64,000 nt of DNA from Chryseobacterium sp. (GTDB lineage: Bacteria > Bacteroidota > Bacteroidia > Flavobacteriales > Weeksellaceae). Made by a program: the position numbers and the translations under genes. Positions 50,402 to 61,409 of the stretch are shown here, piece after piece. The first letter of the stretch is position 1. Every line of letters begins with the position of its first letter. The notes below the pieces were generated by a model. The model saw only the letters and a program-made list of their open reading frames with translations, did not search any database and was not told the DNA's origin. The stretch is from the NCBI GenBank assembly GCA_031286615.1, contig JAITUA010000013.1, positions 372,001 to 436,000 on the forward strand, given 5' to 3'.

Positions 50402-53362
50402 ATGAGAAAAGCAGTTATACCTGTTCTGTTCGTTTTTTCACTTTCTGCGAATGCACAGGAGAAAAAATCGGCCGACACTACGAAGACAAACAGTATTGAG
50501 GAGGTCGTAGTCACCTCTTTGGGGATAAAAAGGCAGGCCCGCTCTTTGACGTATTCCAGTCAGCAGATTGGTGGGGATGAGCTTACAGAAGTGAAAACTC
50601 CCAATCTATTAAATTCGATCAATGGAAAAGTATCCAACGTACAGATCAACAGAACCAATGGTGTAGGAAGCTCCGTAAGGGTGATAATGAGAGGGAATAA
50701 GTCTGTGAACAATACACAGCCATTGTACGTAATTGATGGAATTCCAATCATCAACGGAACAGGAAAATCAGCTGATATCGGGCAGTATTCTAATATGCCG
50801 GATCCGGGAGATGTACTGAGTTCTATTAATCCTGATGATATTGAAAGCATCAACTTCCTGAAAGGGGCATCTGCTTCAGCATTATACGGTTCTGCGGGAG
50901 GTAACGGAGCAATCTTGATTACTACTAAAAAAGGGCGCGCAGGAAAAAGTTCAATTACTTACAGTTCCAGCCTTACAGTAGACAGAGCCTACAGTCTTCC
51001 AAAACTACAGCACAGTTATTTATCTTATGATCCATCTGTAGCAGGTTCACAGCCAGGACAATCTGTAGACAGCTGGGGTGCAAAGGGAGAATCTAAGGAT
51101 TATCTTAAAGATTTTCTGCAAACGGGAACTACGTGGGTAAACAGCCTTTCTTTCCAATCAGGAAATGAAAGATCAACCAGTTATTTCTCTATCGGAAATA
51201 CAACGAACAAAGGGGTGGTTCCAATGTCTTATTTTGATCAGTATAATGTGTCTTTCAGGAATTCAAGCAAGTTTTTGGATGATAAACTGACATTAGATGC
51301 TAACTTTATTGGTTCATTACAGGAAAGTAAGAACAGACAGACTCCGGGAGCATCTTTTTCTCCTTTGACGAGTTTATACTGGTTGCCAAGAGGTGTAGAT
51401 TTTGACCAATATGGAGCCAATAATTATTCCTATTTAGATAAAACGAGATTCTTGCCCGCTCAGAATTGGTGGGAAGTAAACCCGGATGGAAGTTTCAAAG
51501 GAAATCCGGTGACGCAGAATCCTTACTGGATTTTAAACCGAAATCCGGTTACAGTAAGCAACAAAAATACATATGGAGCTCTTTCCCTGTCTTACCAGAT
51601 CAATCCTTGGTTAACAGCAAGAGTAAGAGGGAACTATAGCTGGAATATTTCAGACAGCCAGCGTGACATTGCAGCTTTTTCAGCACCAAGCTTACTGGCT
51701 AATGGGACTAATGGTAGAATGCTTAAAAATACTTATGAAAATACTTCTACTTATGGTGATGTTTTATTAATCGGTAGCCCTAAAATAAGTGAGACCATCT
51801 CTTTAGACTTTACTGTAGGAGGAAGTATCAATACTACAAGAAATAAAATAGGACAAGTTGATAATGCCTATCTGGCAAATCCTAATCTCTTTACAGCGAA
51901 CAACCTTCAGTGGAATATCAACAGATCGCCGGGAGATGGGTATCATAATACCTATACGAATATGAAAAAGCAGGTACAATCTGTATTTGCAAGTGCTTCT
52001 GTAGGGTACAAAAATATGTTTTATGTAGATATGACCTTCAGAAATGACTGGGATTCTACTTTAGCATTAACAGGAAGAACAGGATTTGACTATGAATCTG
52101 TAGGAGCTAATGCTATATTGTCTTCTATTTTTAAACTTCCTGAGGTTATTAATTTCTGGAAAATAAGAGGATCTTACGCAACGGTAGGGCTAGGATTACC
52201 TACGAATATTTCTAATGCAATGCTAGAATATAACAAAGGGTATACCTATGGTGTTGATGCCGGAACAATCGTTTATCCTAAGAGTTCTTTTGCTACAGGG
52301 GCTGGTTTTGAAGCGTTACTTCCAAGACCAGAGCTTAATAAAACATTTGAAGCAGGAACGGAACTGAGGTTATTAAATAACAGATTAAACTTCGATATTA
52401 CCTATTATAATTCTAATACAAGTAACCAGCTGCTGGAAACAACAGTCTTTTCAAACTTGGGAGGATTGGCTCCAGGGTCATATTATCTGAATGCAGGTAA
52501 AATCCGAAATACAGGTTTTGAATCATCCCTTTCTTACAAGGTCTTCAATTCAGAAAAATTCGGATGGACAACTACGGTAAATGCCTCAGCTAACAAAAAT
52601 ACAATTGTTGAATTATTCCCGCCAAGTTTGAGTATTCCTGAAAATCAGCTTTTCTCATTAACGGGAGGTGGAGATTATACAAGACTTAAGCTGGGAGGTT
52701 CTTTTGGAGATCTTTATGGAATTAAATTCAAAAGAGACGATCAGGGACGTATTTTGGTGAATGAAAAGGGAGTTCCTTTAGCAGAGAATACACCTTCTTA
52801 TTTGGGTAACCCGAACCCTAAGTTTATCCTTGGATTTAATAATGCATTCAATATTGGTAAATTGGGGATCTCTTTCCTTATCGATGGTAAATTTGGAGGG
52901 AAGGTACTTTCTCTTACAGAAAAAGCAAATGATATCTATGGGGTAAGCCAGTCTACAGCTGATGCAAGAGATGCCGGAGGTGTATCTATACCAAATGCTG
53001 TGTACGCACCGGGAACTCCTAATGCAGGACAGGCTTATACTGGTTTGACCAATGCAAAAGATTATTATAAGGCAGTAGGAACTACAGAAGGTTTTGGAAA
53101 AGGAGTTGATGAAGCTTATTTGTACAGTGCTACAACAATACGTCTACGTCAGGCATCTGTTTCATATACATTTGATGTCGATTCCAAATATTTGAAAAAT
53201 GCAACGGTAAGTTTAGTAGGAACCAATTTGTTTTTCTTCTACAAAAAAGCACCGTTTGATCCAGAACAGGTATCAGGAAATACACCTGGTGGGGTTGGGG
53301 TAGATTCATTTGGACTACCGGTTACCAGATCTATCGGATTATCATTAAAAGCTAACTTCTAA
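50402..53362 (+). CDS. SusC/RagA-type TonB-dependent outer-membrane transporter
   Basis: A 986-residue outer-membrane protein: signal peptide (ending SANAQ), a TonB-box-like stretch SIEEVVVTSLGI, a plug domain (SINGKVSNVQINRT...RVIMRGNKS...PLYVIDGIPI...GSAGGNGAILITTKKG) and a 22-strand beta-barrel ending in LKANF. It lacks the carboxypeptidase-regulatory-like extension found before the plug in many SusC proteins. It forms a lid-and-barrel importer with the SusD protein that follows. The linked enzymes suggest N-glycan oligosaccharides as substrate. Confidence 0.95.
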   Translation: MRKAVIPVLFVFSLSANAQEKKSADTTKTNSIEEVVVTSLGIKRQARSLTYSSQQIGGDELTEVKTPNLLNSINGKVSNVQINRTNGVGSSVRVIMRGNKSVNNTQPLYVIDGIPIINGTGKSADIGQYSNMPDPGDVLSSINPDDIESINFLKGASASALYGSAGGNGAILITTKKGRAGKSSITYSSSLTVDRAYSLPKLQHSYLSYDPSVAGSQPGQSVDSWGAKGESKDYLKDFLQTGTTWVNSLSFQSGNERSTSYFSIGNTTNKGVVPMSYFDQYNVSFRNSSKFLDDKLTLDANFIGSLQESKNRQTPGASFSPLTSLYWLPRGVDFDQYGANNYSYLDKTRFLPAQNWWEVNPDGSFKGNPVTQNPYWILNRNPVTVSNKNTYGALSLSYQINPWLTARVRGNYSWNISDSQRDIAAFSAPSLLANGTNGRMLKNTYENTSTYGDVLLIGSPKISETISLDFTVGGSINTTRNKIGQVDNAYLANPNLFTANNLQWNINRSPGDGYHNTYTNMKKQVQSVFASASVGYKNMFYVDMTFRNDWDSTLALTGRTGFDYESVGANAILSSIFKLPEVINFWKIRGSYATVGLGLPTNISNAMLEYNKGYTYGVDAGTIVYPKSSFATGAGFEALLPRPELNKTFEAGTELRLLNNRLNFDITYYNSNTSNQLLETTVFSNLGGLAPGSYYLNAGKIRNTGFESSLSYKVFNSEKFGWTTTVNASANKNTIVELFPPSLSIPENQLFSLTGGGDYTRLKLGGSFGDLYGIKFKRDDQGRILVNEKGVPLAENTPSYLGNPNPKFILGFNNAFNIGKLGISFLIDGKFGGKVLSLTEKANDIYGVSQSTADARDAGGVSIPNAVYAPGTPNAGQAYTGLTNAKDYYKAVGTTEGFGKGVDEAYLYSATTIRLRQASVSYTFDVDSKYLKNATVSLVGTNLFFFYKKAPFDPEQVSGNTPGGVGVDSFGLPVTRSIGLSLKANF

Positions 53363-53379
53363 CTCTTACAATTACGAAA

Positions 53380-55005
53380 ATGAAAATCAATACTATTAAA
53401 ACATTGGTATTCGGAGCAGCAGTGCTGTTTTCCGCATCAGGATGTACCAATGACTTTGATCAATATAATCAGGAAAAGCTGGGAGGCCCTGAAAACTTTT
53501 ATGCAGATTTTATAGCCGTTGTTAACCCTATGAAATCTATCCAGAGAGGTCTGCAGGCGGACTATCAGCTGTATCCAAACCTAAGTGCAGATATGTACAG
53601 TGGGATGTTCAGTACAGCCACACCATTCAACGGAGGGGTAAATAACCTTACTTATTCTATGATGGATGGGTGGAACAATAGAATTATTGCCAGACAGCAG
53701 GATATTTTCAACTATTCTATCATTATTGATAATGCTGCTAAAAATAATTATCAAGGTGTAGATTTTACAGGCACGTTTGCTGTGAAAAAAATTCTTAAAG
53801 TGATTACAGCAGCAAGAGTTTCAGACAATCACGGTCCTGTAGTCTACAGTAAATATGAAACACCGAATTCTAATGGAGTTACTGATTTTGACTCTCAGCA
53901 GGATGCGTACAATTATTTTATCGCAGATCTTACAGCAGCCATTACAGATTTACAGACCGTAATTGCCACTCCCGCAACAAAGAATGTAGAAGATAAAGCT
54001 TCCCTGAAAAATGCTGACCTGGTATACGGCGGAAATATGGCACAGTGGGCAAAACTGGCTAATTCATTAAAGCTGAGACTTGCTATGAGAATGAGCTATG
54101 CAGATCCTGCGAAATCTAAACAATATGCAGAAGAGGCATTAGCTTCACCTGCAGGATTGATCACTGATAATGCAGATAATGCTTTGATCAGTGTAGGACA
54201 GTCAGAATTGAGCTTCATCATTTACTCATGGGGAGACTGTTTGATCGGCGCACCTTTGATGTCTTATATGAACGGATATAATGACCCAAGACTTTCGGCA
54301 TATGCTATTCCGGCATCTGATCCAGGTCTACAGGGAAAATACATAGGAATACGTCAGGGAATTGATTTATTAAACGGTAAATCAACTTACGGCGGATTCT
54401 CACAACCACAGGCAAAATCTGCGAATGGAGATTATTTTTCCGGGACAGATGGTAAAATGAAATTATTCACTGCTGCAGAAACATGGTTCCTGAAAGCTGA
54501 AGCTGCTTTGAGAGGATATGCAGGAGCAGGAGATATTCAGACAAACTATACTACCGGAGTTCAGCAGTCTTTCGGAGAATGGGGGAAAAGCGCTAATGTT
54601 GCTGCTTATCTTGCCGATAATACTTCTACTGAAGCACCTTATCTTGATCCAAAAAATGCAGACAATAACGTACTTGCAGGAAACCCTCAGTTAAGTACCA
54701 TTACTATCGCATGGAATAACGGGGATACCAACGAAAGAAAATTAGAAAGAATTATTACCCAAAAATGGCTTTCTCTTTATCCAAACGGACCGGAAGCATG
54801 GGCAGAGCAGAGAAGAACAGGATATCCGGTTCTTTTCAAAGTAAGAAAAAATGATAGCGGCGGAGCAATCAGTACAGAAGCAATGATCAGAAGAATTCCT
54901 TTCACTATTGATACCAAAACGTCACTCTATAATTACCAGCAGGCTGCACAAATGCTTAACGGACCTGATACCGGAGGCACTAAGCTATGGTGGGATAAGA
55001 AATAA
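53380..55005 (+). CDS. SusD/RagB-type glycan-binding lipoprotein
   Basis: A 541-residue lipoprotein (lipobox SASGC, Cys22) on the cell surface. The SusD fold of helical TPR-like units is indicated by AQWAKLANSLKLRLAMRM, LFTAAETWFLKAEAALRGYAG and ITQKWLSLYPNGPEAWAEQRRTGYP. It starts 17 bp after the susC stop. With SusC it captures and imports the oligosaccharide. It looks like the SusD_2/SusD-like subgroup. Confidence 0.94.
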   Translation: MKINTIKTLVFGAAVLFSASGCTNDFDQYNQEKLGGPENFYADFIAVVNPMKSIQRGLQADYQLYPNLSADMYSGMFSTATPFNGGVNNLTYSMMDGWNNRIIARQQDIFNYSIIIDNAAKNNYQGVDFTGTFAVKKILKVITAARVSDNHGPVVYSKYETPNSNGVTDFDSQQDAYNYFIADLTAAITDLQTVIATPATKNVEDKASLKNADLVYGGNMAQWAKLANSLKLRLAMRMSYADPAKSKQYAEEALASPAGLITDNADNALISVGQSELSFIIYSWGDCLIGAPLMSYMNGYNDPRLSAYAIPASDPGLQGKYIGIRQGIDLLNGKSTYGGFSQPQAKSANGDYFSGTDGKMKLFTAAETWFLKAEAALRGYAGAGDIQTNYTTGVQQSFGEWGKSANVAAYLADNTSTEAPYLDPKNADNNVLAGNPQLSTITIAWNNGDTNERKLERIITQKWLSLYPNGPEAWAEQRRTGYPVLFKVRKNDSGGAISTEAMIRRIPFTIDTKTSLYNYQQAAQMLNGPDTGGTKLWWDKK

Positions 55006-55176
55006 AAAATATTCAGAATCACTCATTAATAAAGAGACATCTCAAAGTCAGATTCTATTTGATACATTCATTGAGGCGGGAGAATAAAGTAGAATCTCCA
55101 AAAAATTTATAGTTTCGTTTTTAGCCTGAATGAACTTTTGAGATGTTCTCTTTTATTTAGAATCTTATTTTCAAAT

Positions 55177-56478
55177 ATGGGAAAAAACAACTCCGGAACC
55201 CGTAGGATCCAGCCAATTCTTTGGATTTCAACATTATATTTTGCAATGGGTGTTCCCTTTGTAACCATTAATGCGGTTTCAGGAATCATGTATAAAGATA
55301 TGGGTGTTTCGGATTCACAGATCACTTTCTGGACAGCCCTTATCCTTTTCTCCTGGACGTTAAAACCACTTTGGAGCCCGTTCCTGGAGATCTATAAAAC
55401 AAAAAAATTCTTTGTTGTTTTTACTCAGTTTGCCATAGGAATTCTTTTTGCATTAGTAGCTTTAAGTCTGCCGATGCATGATTTTTTCAAATACAGTATT
55501 GCGCTTTTTGCAGTAATAGCATTTTGCGGAGCTACCCATGATGTGGTAGCAGACGGAACGTATATTGGCTTTCTTACCAATAAAGAGCAGGCGAAATATA
55601 TAGGCTGGCAGGGCGCTTTTTACAATCTGGCGAAGATTATCAGCAGCGGGGCACTCGTTTATTTTGCAGGTGTTTTAGAAAAAACAAAAGGAGTTACCAA
55701 TGCCTGGATGATCATTATGGTGATCTATGCACTATTGTTTTTTGTATTGGCTATTTATCACTATTTCATTCTGCCAAAAGAGAATAAAGAAAAACCGAAA
55801 GATGAGAAAACTGCCGGAAATGTTCGTAAAGAACTATTGGAAGTTATTACTTCTTTCTTTACCAAAAAGAAAATTTTATGGTGTATCCTTTTCATTATTC
55901 TGTATCGTTTTGCGGAAGGATTTGCAATCAAAATAGCTCCTTTATTTTTTAAAGCTCCAAGAACTTCAGGAGGATTGGGACTATCCACATCTGACATCGG
56001 ACTTGTCTATGGAACTTATGGTTCTGGTGCATTCATTTTAGGTTCTGTATTGGCAGGGTATTTTATCTCAGCCCGCGGACTGAAGAGATCTTTGATATGG
56101 TTGTGTTCCGCATTCAATATTCCATTTGTGGTATATGCATTACTGGCTTATTATCAGCCTTCTGATCTTTTACCTGTAGGAATTGCTGTGGTAGTGGAGT
56201 ATTTCGGATATGGATTTGGTTTTGTAGGGTTAATGCTCTACATGATGCAGCAGATTGCCCCTGGAAAACACAAAACAGCACATTACGCATTTGCAACAGG
56301 AATTATGAACCTTGGGGTGATGATTCCGGGAATGTTCAGCGGAATGATCAGTGACTGGATTGGATACAAAATGTTCTTTATCTGGGTATTGATTGCTACC
56401 ATCCCTGCTTTTTTAGCCACCTTATTCGTTCCTTTCCCTTATCCGGAAAATCAGAAAGAACAACAAATCAACTCATAA
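55177..56478 (+). CDS. MFS transporter, sugar import in the glycan locus
   Basis: A 433-residue inner-membrane protein with about twelve hydrophobic helices from the ATG at 55177 (MGKNNSGTRRIQPILW). The opening PILWISTLYFAMGVPFVTINAVSGIMYKDMGV resembles AmpG/PAT-like MFS carriers. In this locus it probably takes a disaccharide such as Man-GlcNAc from periplasm to cytoplasm, where GH130 can act (inference). An upstream in-frame start 39 bases earlier adds an implausible extension. Confidence 0.88.
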   Translation: MGKNNSGTRRIQPILWISTLYFAMGVPFVTINAVSGIMYKDMGVSDSQITFWTALILFSWTLKPLWSPFLEIYKTKKFFVVFTQFAIGILFALVALSLPMHDFFKYSIALFAVIAFCGATHDVVADGTYIGFLTNKEQAKYIGWQGAFYNLAKIISSGALVYFAGVLEKTKGVTNAWMIIMVIYALLFFVLAIYHYFILPKENKEKPKDEKTAGNVRKELLEVITSFFTKKKILWCILFIILYRFAEGFAIKIAPLFFKAPRTSGGLGLSTSDIGLVYGTYGSGAFILGSVLAGYFISARGLKRSLIWLCSAFNIPFVVYALLAYYQPSDLLPVGIAVVVEYFGYGFGFVGLMLYMMQQIAPGKHKTAHYAFATGIMNLGVMIPGMFSGMISDWIGYKMFFIWVLIATIPAFLATLFVPFPYPENQKEQQINS

Positions 56479-56508
56479 TAATTAAAAATAAAAAGTAAAA
56501 AATACTTT

Positions 56509-57480
56509 ATGACAGCTCAATCAGTAATGATCCCTTGGCAGGATCGCCCGGAAGATTGCAATGATATCATGTGGAGGTTTTCCGAAAACCCGATCATTAA
56601 CAGATATGCGATACCAACATCCAACAGTATATTCAACAGTGCAGTGATTCCTTTTGAGGATGGATTTGCAGGGGTATTCCGTTGTGATAACAAGGCCGTA
56701 CAGATGAATATTTTTGCTGGTTTCAGTAAAGATGGAATCAATTGGGACATCAATCATGATCCTATTGAAATGCAGGCAGGAAATACAGACATGATTGAAT
56801 CCGATTACAAATATGATCCACGTGTTACTTTTATCGAAGACCGTTACTGGATCACATGGTGCAACGGATACAATGGTCCTACCATCGGAATTGGGTATAC
56901 TTTTGATTTTAAAGAATTTTTTCAGTGTGAAAATGCCTTTCTTCCATTCAACAGAAACGGTGTTTTATTCCCTGAGAAAATCAATGGTAAATATGCGATG
57001 TTGAGCCGTCCGAGTGATAACGGACATACTCCTTTCGGAGACATTTATATCAGCTATAGCCCTGATATGAAGTACTGGGGAGAGCACCGCTGCGTGATGA
57101 AAGTGACGCCTTTTGAGGATAGTGCATGGCAGTGTACAAAAATTGGAGGAGGGCCTGTTCCTATCAAAACAGAAGAAGGCTGGCTGCTTTTCTATCATGG
57201 TGTGATCAATACCTGCAGAGGATTCAGATATTCAATGGGAGCTGCTTTGCTGGACCTTGAAGATCCTACAAAAGTATTGTACAGAACGAAGCCTTATCTG
57301 TTGGCTCCGGCTGAATTGTATGAACTGACAGGAGATGTACCGAACGTGGTTTTCCCTTGTGCAGCACTGACGGAAGGAGATAAAGTAACAGTATATTACG
57401 GTGCCGCTGATACCGTAGTTGCGATTGCCTTTGGATATATCTCAGAAATTATTGATTTTATGAAAAAGAATTCAATCTAA
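56509..57480 (+). CDS. GH130-family beta-mannoside phosphorylase
   Basis: A 323-residue cytoplasmic enzyme without signal peptide. GH130 hallmarks are [32 protein letters not shown], the segment [25 protein letters not shown] with the catalytic Asp region, and [20 protein letters not shown], which binds phosphate. Family members phosphorolyse beta-1,4-mannosides. The company of GH92, GH125 and GH18 points to Man-beta-1,4-GlcNAc from N-glycan cores. It starts 30 bp after the transporter gene. Confidence 0.92.
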   Translation: MTAQSVMIPWQDRPEDCNDIMWRFSENPIINRYAIPTSNSIFNSAVIPFEDGFAGVFRCDNKAVQMNIFAGFSKDGINWDINHDPIEMQAGNTDMIESDYKYDPRVTFIEDRYWITWCNGYNGPTIGIGYTFDFKEFFQCENAFLPFNRNGVLFPEKINGKYAMLSRPSDNGHTPFGDIYISYSPDMKYWGEHRCVMKVTPFEDSAWQCTKIGGGPVPIKTEEGWLLFYHGVINTCRGFRYSMGAALLDLEDPTKVLYRTKPYLLAPAELYELTGDVPNVVFPCAALTEGDKVTVYYGAADTVVAIAFGYISEIIDFMKKNSI

Positions 57481-57609
57481 TTAGTAATATAAAGTTTTTA
57501 GGAAAATAGGTTAATCATCTTAATTTTTCCTTTTTTTGGGAATTTTATAATGGTTTTCCTATTTTTAAACCAACTTTTAAACAAAAAAATCTCCGATACC
57601 TCTCTTATC

Positions 57610-59841
57610 ATGAAAAAAGAACTGCTTATCTGCTTTTTTACAACCCTGATTTCTGTAGCAAATGCCCAGCAAAATAAAAATGATGTTTTATCCTGGGTAG
57701 ACCCTTTCATAGGGACAGGAGGCCATGGACACACGTTTCCTGGGGCAACTACACCATTCGGGATGATACAGTTGAGTCCGGATCAGAATACTAAAAGTGG
57801 CGACTGGGACTGGTGTTCCGGATACCACTACAGCAGTAAGACGATCATGGGATTCAGTCATAACCATCTTAGCGGAACAGGATGGGCAGACCTTGGAGAT
57901 ATTCTGGTAATGCCAACGGTAGGACAAGTGAAAATGGTCCCGGGTTCAGAAGATAAACCGGAAACCGGTTACCGTTCAAAATTCACACACGATAAAGAAG
58001 TGGCATCTCCGGGATATTATTCCGTAATGTTGGACAGCTATGGAATCAAAGCTGAACTGACCGCTTCTCCAAGAGTAGGATTTCATAAATATACTTTCCC
58101 GAAAAGTGATGAGTCTAACATCATTATAGATCCTACCAATAAAATCTTCGGAAATATCTACCATACTTTAGTGAGTGTGGAAGGCAATAATAAAATCAAA
58201 GGTTACTGTTACAGCAATGGCTGGGGAGGTAAACGATTTGCTTACTTCGTCATGGAGTTTTCCAAACCGTTTAAGTCTTACGGCGTTTATGCTGACGGAA
58301 AAATCAAAAATGATGAAAAAATTGCCCTTGCCAAAGATGCTAAAGCATTCGTCAGATTCTCAACTGAAGATCAGGAAAGCATCGAAGTAAAAGTATCTTT
58401 ATCTCCGGTGAGTACAGAAAACGCACAGGAAAATTTTGATACCGAAGCAAAAAATATTGATTTTGCAAAAGCGAAAGAAACAGCCCAAAAAACCTGGCGA
58501 GACCTTATCGGAAGATTCCAGGTGACAGGAGGAACAGACAGCCAGAGAAAAATTTTCTACACAGGCGTTTACCATACATTCATTGCACCTAACCTTTATA
58601 TGGACGTTAATGGAGACTATGTTGCCGCTCAGGAAAATATGAATACCAAATGGTTTACCAACTACAGTACCTATTCATACTGGGACGGATTCAGAGCAAC
58701 GCACCCGCTGCTTACCATTATGGATCAGAAACATACAAAAGAATTTGCCAATTCCTTAATCAGCAGATATACAGACCGTAAAGATCATATGCCAATCTGG
58801 GAACTTTGCGGATATGATAACTTCTGTATGTTGGGCTATCACAGTGCTTCAGTAATTTGGGATGCCATTTCAAAAGGTGTTCCGGGTATTGATGGAGAAA
58901 AGGCATTTGCAGCAATGAAAGATGCTTCTTTAACAGATAAAATGAGCAGCAGCGACGGGGGCGGAGGTCTTAATGACTATATCAAATTAGGCTATACACC
59001 ATCAGAAAACGGAGCTTCAGTTTCGGCAACATTAGAATATTCATATGATGACTGGTGCATCCGGCAGCTTGCAGAAAAATTAGGAAAGAAAGAGGAAGCT
59101 GAAGTGTATAAAAAACGTTCTATGAACTTCCTGAATACCTTCAATAAAGAAAATAATCACTTCTGGCCAAGACAAAAAGACGGGAAATTCTTAGCAGATT
59201 TCACTCTGAATGACTGGAAGAAACTTCAGCCACACTGGGTTTCCGGAAATATCTGGGCGTATGACTTCTTTGTTCCACATCAGATTGATGAAATGATGAA
59301 TCTGTATGGCGGCAAAAAAGGATTTGAAGAAAAACTGGATAAAACCTTTACAGAAGCTCTTCATATGGAAGGAGAACAGCATGTTGATATCTCTGGATTT
59401 ATTGGATCTCTGGGATTTGGTGATGAGCCGGGACACCATGTTCCATATCTGTACAACTATGCAGGAAGCCCTTACAAGACTCAGAAAATGGTGAAATTTA
59501 TCCGTGACAACATGTACGCGGCGAAACCGGACGGAATTGTAAATAACGAAGACTGTGGTCAAATGTCCGCATGGTATATTTTCTCATCATTAGGATTCTA
59601 TCCTGTGACACCGGGAAAACCTGTTTATGCTATCGGAGCGCCACAATTCCCGAAAGCTTCTTTAAAATTAGAGAATGGAAAAACGTTCACCGTGATTGCT
59701 GACAAGATATCCGACAAGAATATTTATGTTCAGAAAATGTTCCTGAACGGAAAAGAATACAAAAGCTGGGAGCTGAATCACAGCGATATTATGAATGGTG
59801 GTGAACTGAGATTTGTAATGGGAAGTAAACCGATAAAATAA
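57610..59841 (+). CDS. GH92-family alpha-mannosidase, exported
   Basis: A 743-residue enzyme with a signal peptide (ending SVANAQ) from the ATG at 57610. GH92 signatures are VDPFIGTGGHGHTFPGATTPFGMIQLSPD, GFSHNHLSGTG, WDGFRATHPLLTIMD, GFGDEPGHHVPYLYNYAG and NEDCGQMSAWYIFSSLGFYPV. These calcium-dependent inverting exo-enzymes remove alpha-1,2/1,3/1,6-linked mannose. It probably acts in the periplasm on imported high-mannose chains. An upstream start at 57550 would hide the signal peptide behind 20 residues. Confidence 0.95.
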   Translation: MKKELLICFFTTLISVANAQQNKNDVLSWVDPFIGTGGHGHTFPGATTPFGMIQLSPDQNTKSGDWDWCSGYHYSSKTIMGFSHNHLSGTGWADLGDILVMPTVGQVKMVPGSEDKPETGYRSKFTHDKEVASPGYYSVMLDSYGIKAELTASPRVGFHKYTFPKSDESNIIIDPTNKIFGNIYHTLVSVEGNNKIKGYCYSNGWGGKRFAYFVMEFSKPFKSYGVYADGKIKNDEKIALAKDAKAFVRFSTEDQESIEVKVSLSPVSTENAQENFDTEAKNIDFAKAKETAQKTWRDLIGRFQVTGGTDSQRKIFYTGVYHTFIAPNLYMDVNGDYVAAQENMNTKWFTNYSTYSYWDGFRATHPLLTIMDQKHTKEFANSLISRYTDRKDHMPIWELCGYDNFCMLGYHSASVIWDAISKGVPGIDGEKAFAAMKDASLTDKMSSSDGGGGLNDYIKLGYTPSENGASVSATLEYSYDDWCIRQLAEKLGKKEEAEVYKKRSMNFLNTFNKENNHFWPRQKDGKFLADFTLNDWKKLQPHWVSGNIWAYDFFVPHQIDEMMNLYGGKKGFEEKLDKTFTEALHMEGEQHVDISGFIGSLGFGDEPGHHVPYLYNYAGSPYKTQKMVKFIRDNMYAAKPDGIVNNEDCGQMSAWYIFSSLGFYPVTPGKPVYAIGAPQFPKASLKLENGKTFTVIADKISDKNIYVQKMFLNGKEYKSWELNHSDIMNGGELRFVMGSKPIK

Positions 59842-59873
59842 GACTCATAAAAATAAACGAAACAAAAGTATCA

Positions 59874-61301
59874 ATGGAAAGGAGAAATTTTATTAAAACA
59901 AGTGCACTGGCAGGAGCCGGATTGCTGTTTACTCAGAATGTTTTTGCTAAAAATTTAGTGCTGGATGATTTTCCTGTTGTCCGTGTTCCTAAAGAGAAAA
60001 GACATTTTACCAGCGAATCCGTAGAAAATGCTATCGCTGCTTTTAAAAAGAAAGTTAAAAACAAAGAACTCGGCTGGCTCTTTGAAAACAGCTTCCCGAA
60101 TACATTAGATACTACTGTTTTCTATAGTGAAACCAATGGAAGGCCGGATACTTATGTAATCACAGGAGATATTGATGCAATGTGGCTTCGTGACAGTTCT
60201 GCACAGGTTTTCCCTTATCTGCAGTTCTCTAAAAAAGATGAAAAGCTGCACAAGCTGATCTCAGGAGTAATCCACAAGCAAACTACTTTCATCCTGAAAG
60301 ATCCTTATGCGAACGCTTTCTATAACGATGACCAAAAGATCAGTAAATGGAAAGAGTATGACCATACTGATATGAAACCGGGAACTCATGAAAGAAAATG
60401 GGAAATAGACTCTCTATGTTATCCTATTCGTCTGGCTTACCACTTCTGGAAAACAACAGGAGATACCAAACCTTTCGATGCCAACTGGCTGAAAGGAATT
60501 AAACTTACTCTGCAGACTTTCACAGAACAGCAGAGAAAAAATGATCTGGGGCCTTACAAATTTGAGCGTACAACAGCGTGGGCTACAGATGGAGTTCCTA
60601 TGGGAGGATATGGTTATCCAACAAAACCTGTAGGCCTTATCAGCTCTATGTTCCGTCCAAGTGATGATGCTACTATCTATGGATTCCTGATTCCATCTAA
60701 CTTATTTGCAGTAGTAAGCTTACGTCAGGCAGCGGAAATGGTTTCTCAGATTAAAAACGAAAAAACGTTGGCTCAACAGCTGAACAGCCTTGCTGATGAG
60801 GTAGATGCAGCCATCAAAAAATACGGAATTTACAATCATCCTGAATTTGGAAAAATTTATGCTTTTGAAGTGAATGGCTTTGGAAGCTACAACCTGATGG
60901 ATGATGCGAACTGTCCAAGTTTGTTGGGACTGCCTTATCTGGATGCGGTGAAAGCGGATGACCCTGTTTACTTGAATACAAGAAAATTTGTGTGGTCAGA
61001 AAACAATCCGTTCTTCTTCAAAGGTAAACTGGCAGAAGGGATAGGAGGTCCACATATCGGACTTGACATGATCTGGCCAATGAGTATCATTATGAAAGCA
61101 CTCACTACGAATGACAAAAGTGAGATCAGATGGTGTATTGATACCCTACAGAAAACGCACGGAGGAACAGGCTTTATGCATGAATCCTTCCATAAAGACG
61201 ATGCCAAAAAATTCACCAGAGAATGGTTCGCATGGGCGAATACGCTATTCGGTGAGTTGTTATGGAAAACCTTTAACGAAAACCCTGAGCTACTGACATA
61301 G
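59874..61301 (+). CDS. GH125-family exo-alpha-1,6-mannosidase, Tat signal
   Basis: A 475-residue enzyme. The N-terminus MERRNFIKTSALAGAG is a twin-arginine (RRxFxK) export signal, so the folded enzyme reaches the periplasm. GH125 features are ITGDIDAMWLRDSSAQVFPYL, YHFWKTTGD, WATDGVPMGGYGYP, SNLFAVVSLRQAAEM and TGFMHESFHKDDAKKFTREWFAWANTLFGELL. The family removes non-reducing-end alpha-1,6-mannose, complementing GH92. 32 bp separate the genes. Confidence 0.94.
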   Translation: MERRNFIKTSALAGAGLLFTQNVFAKNLVLDDFPVVRVPKEKRHFTSESVENAIAAFKKKVKNKELGWLFENSFPNTLDTTVFYSETNGRPDTYVITGDIDAMWLRDSSAQVFPYLQFSKKDEKLHKLISGVIHKQTTFILKDPYANAFYNDDQKISKWKEYDHTDMKPGTHERKWEIDSLCYPIRLAYHFWKTTGDTKPFDANWLKGIKLTLQTFTEQQRKNDLGPYKFERTTAWATDGVPMGGYGYPTKPVGLISSMFRPSDDATIYGFLIPSNLFAVVSLRQAAEMVSQIKNEKTLAQQLNSLADEVDAAIKKYGIYNHPEFGKIYAFEVNGFGSYNLMDDANCPSLLGLPYLDAVKADDPVYLNTRKFVWSENNPFFFKGKLAEGIGGPHIGLDMIWPMSIIMKALTTNDKSEIRWCIDTLQKTHGGTGFMHESFHKDDAKKFTREWFAWANTLFGELLWKTFNENPELLT

Positions 61302-61409
61302 CCCTCCCTTTTATATGGTTTTTTCATCTGAGGTACTTTCCTGAAAAGAAGGTATCAGGGGAAAGCTATATAAAATTCAGACACCAAAACACCTTAAAAA
61401 AATTATACA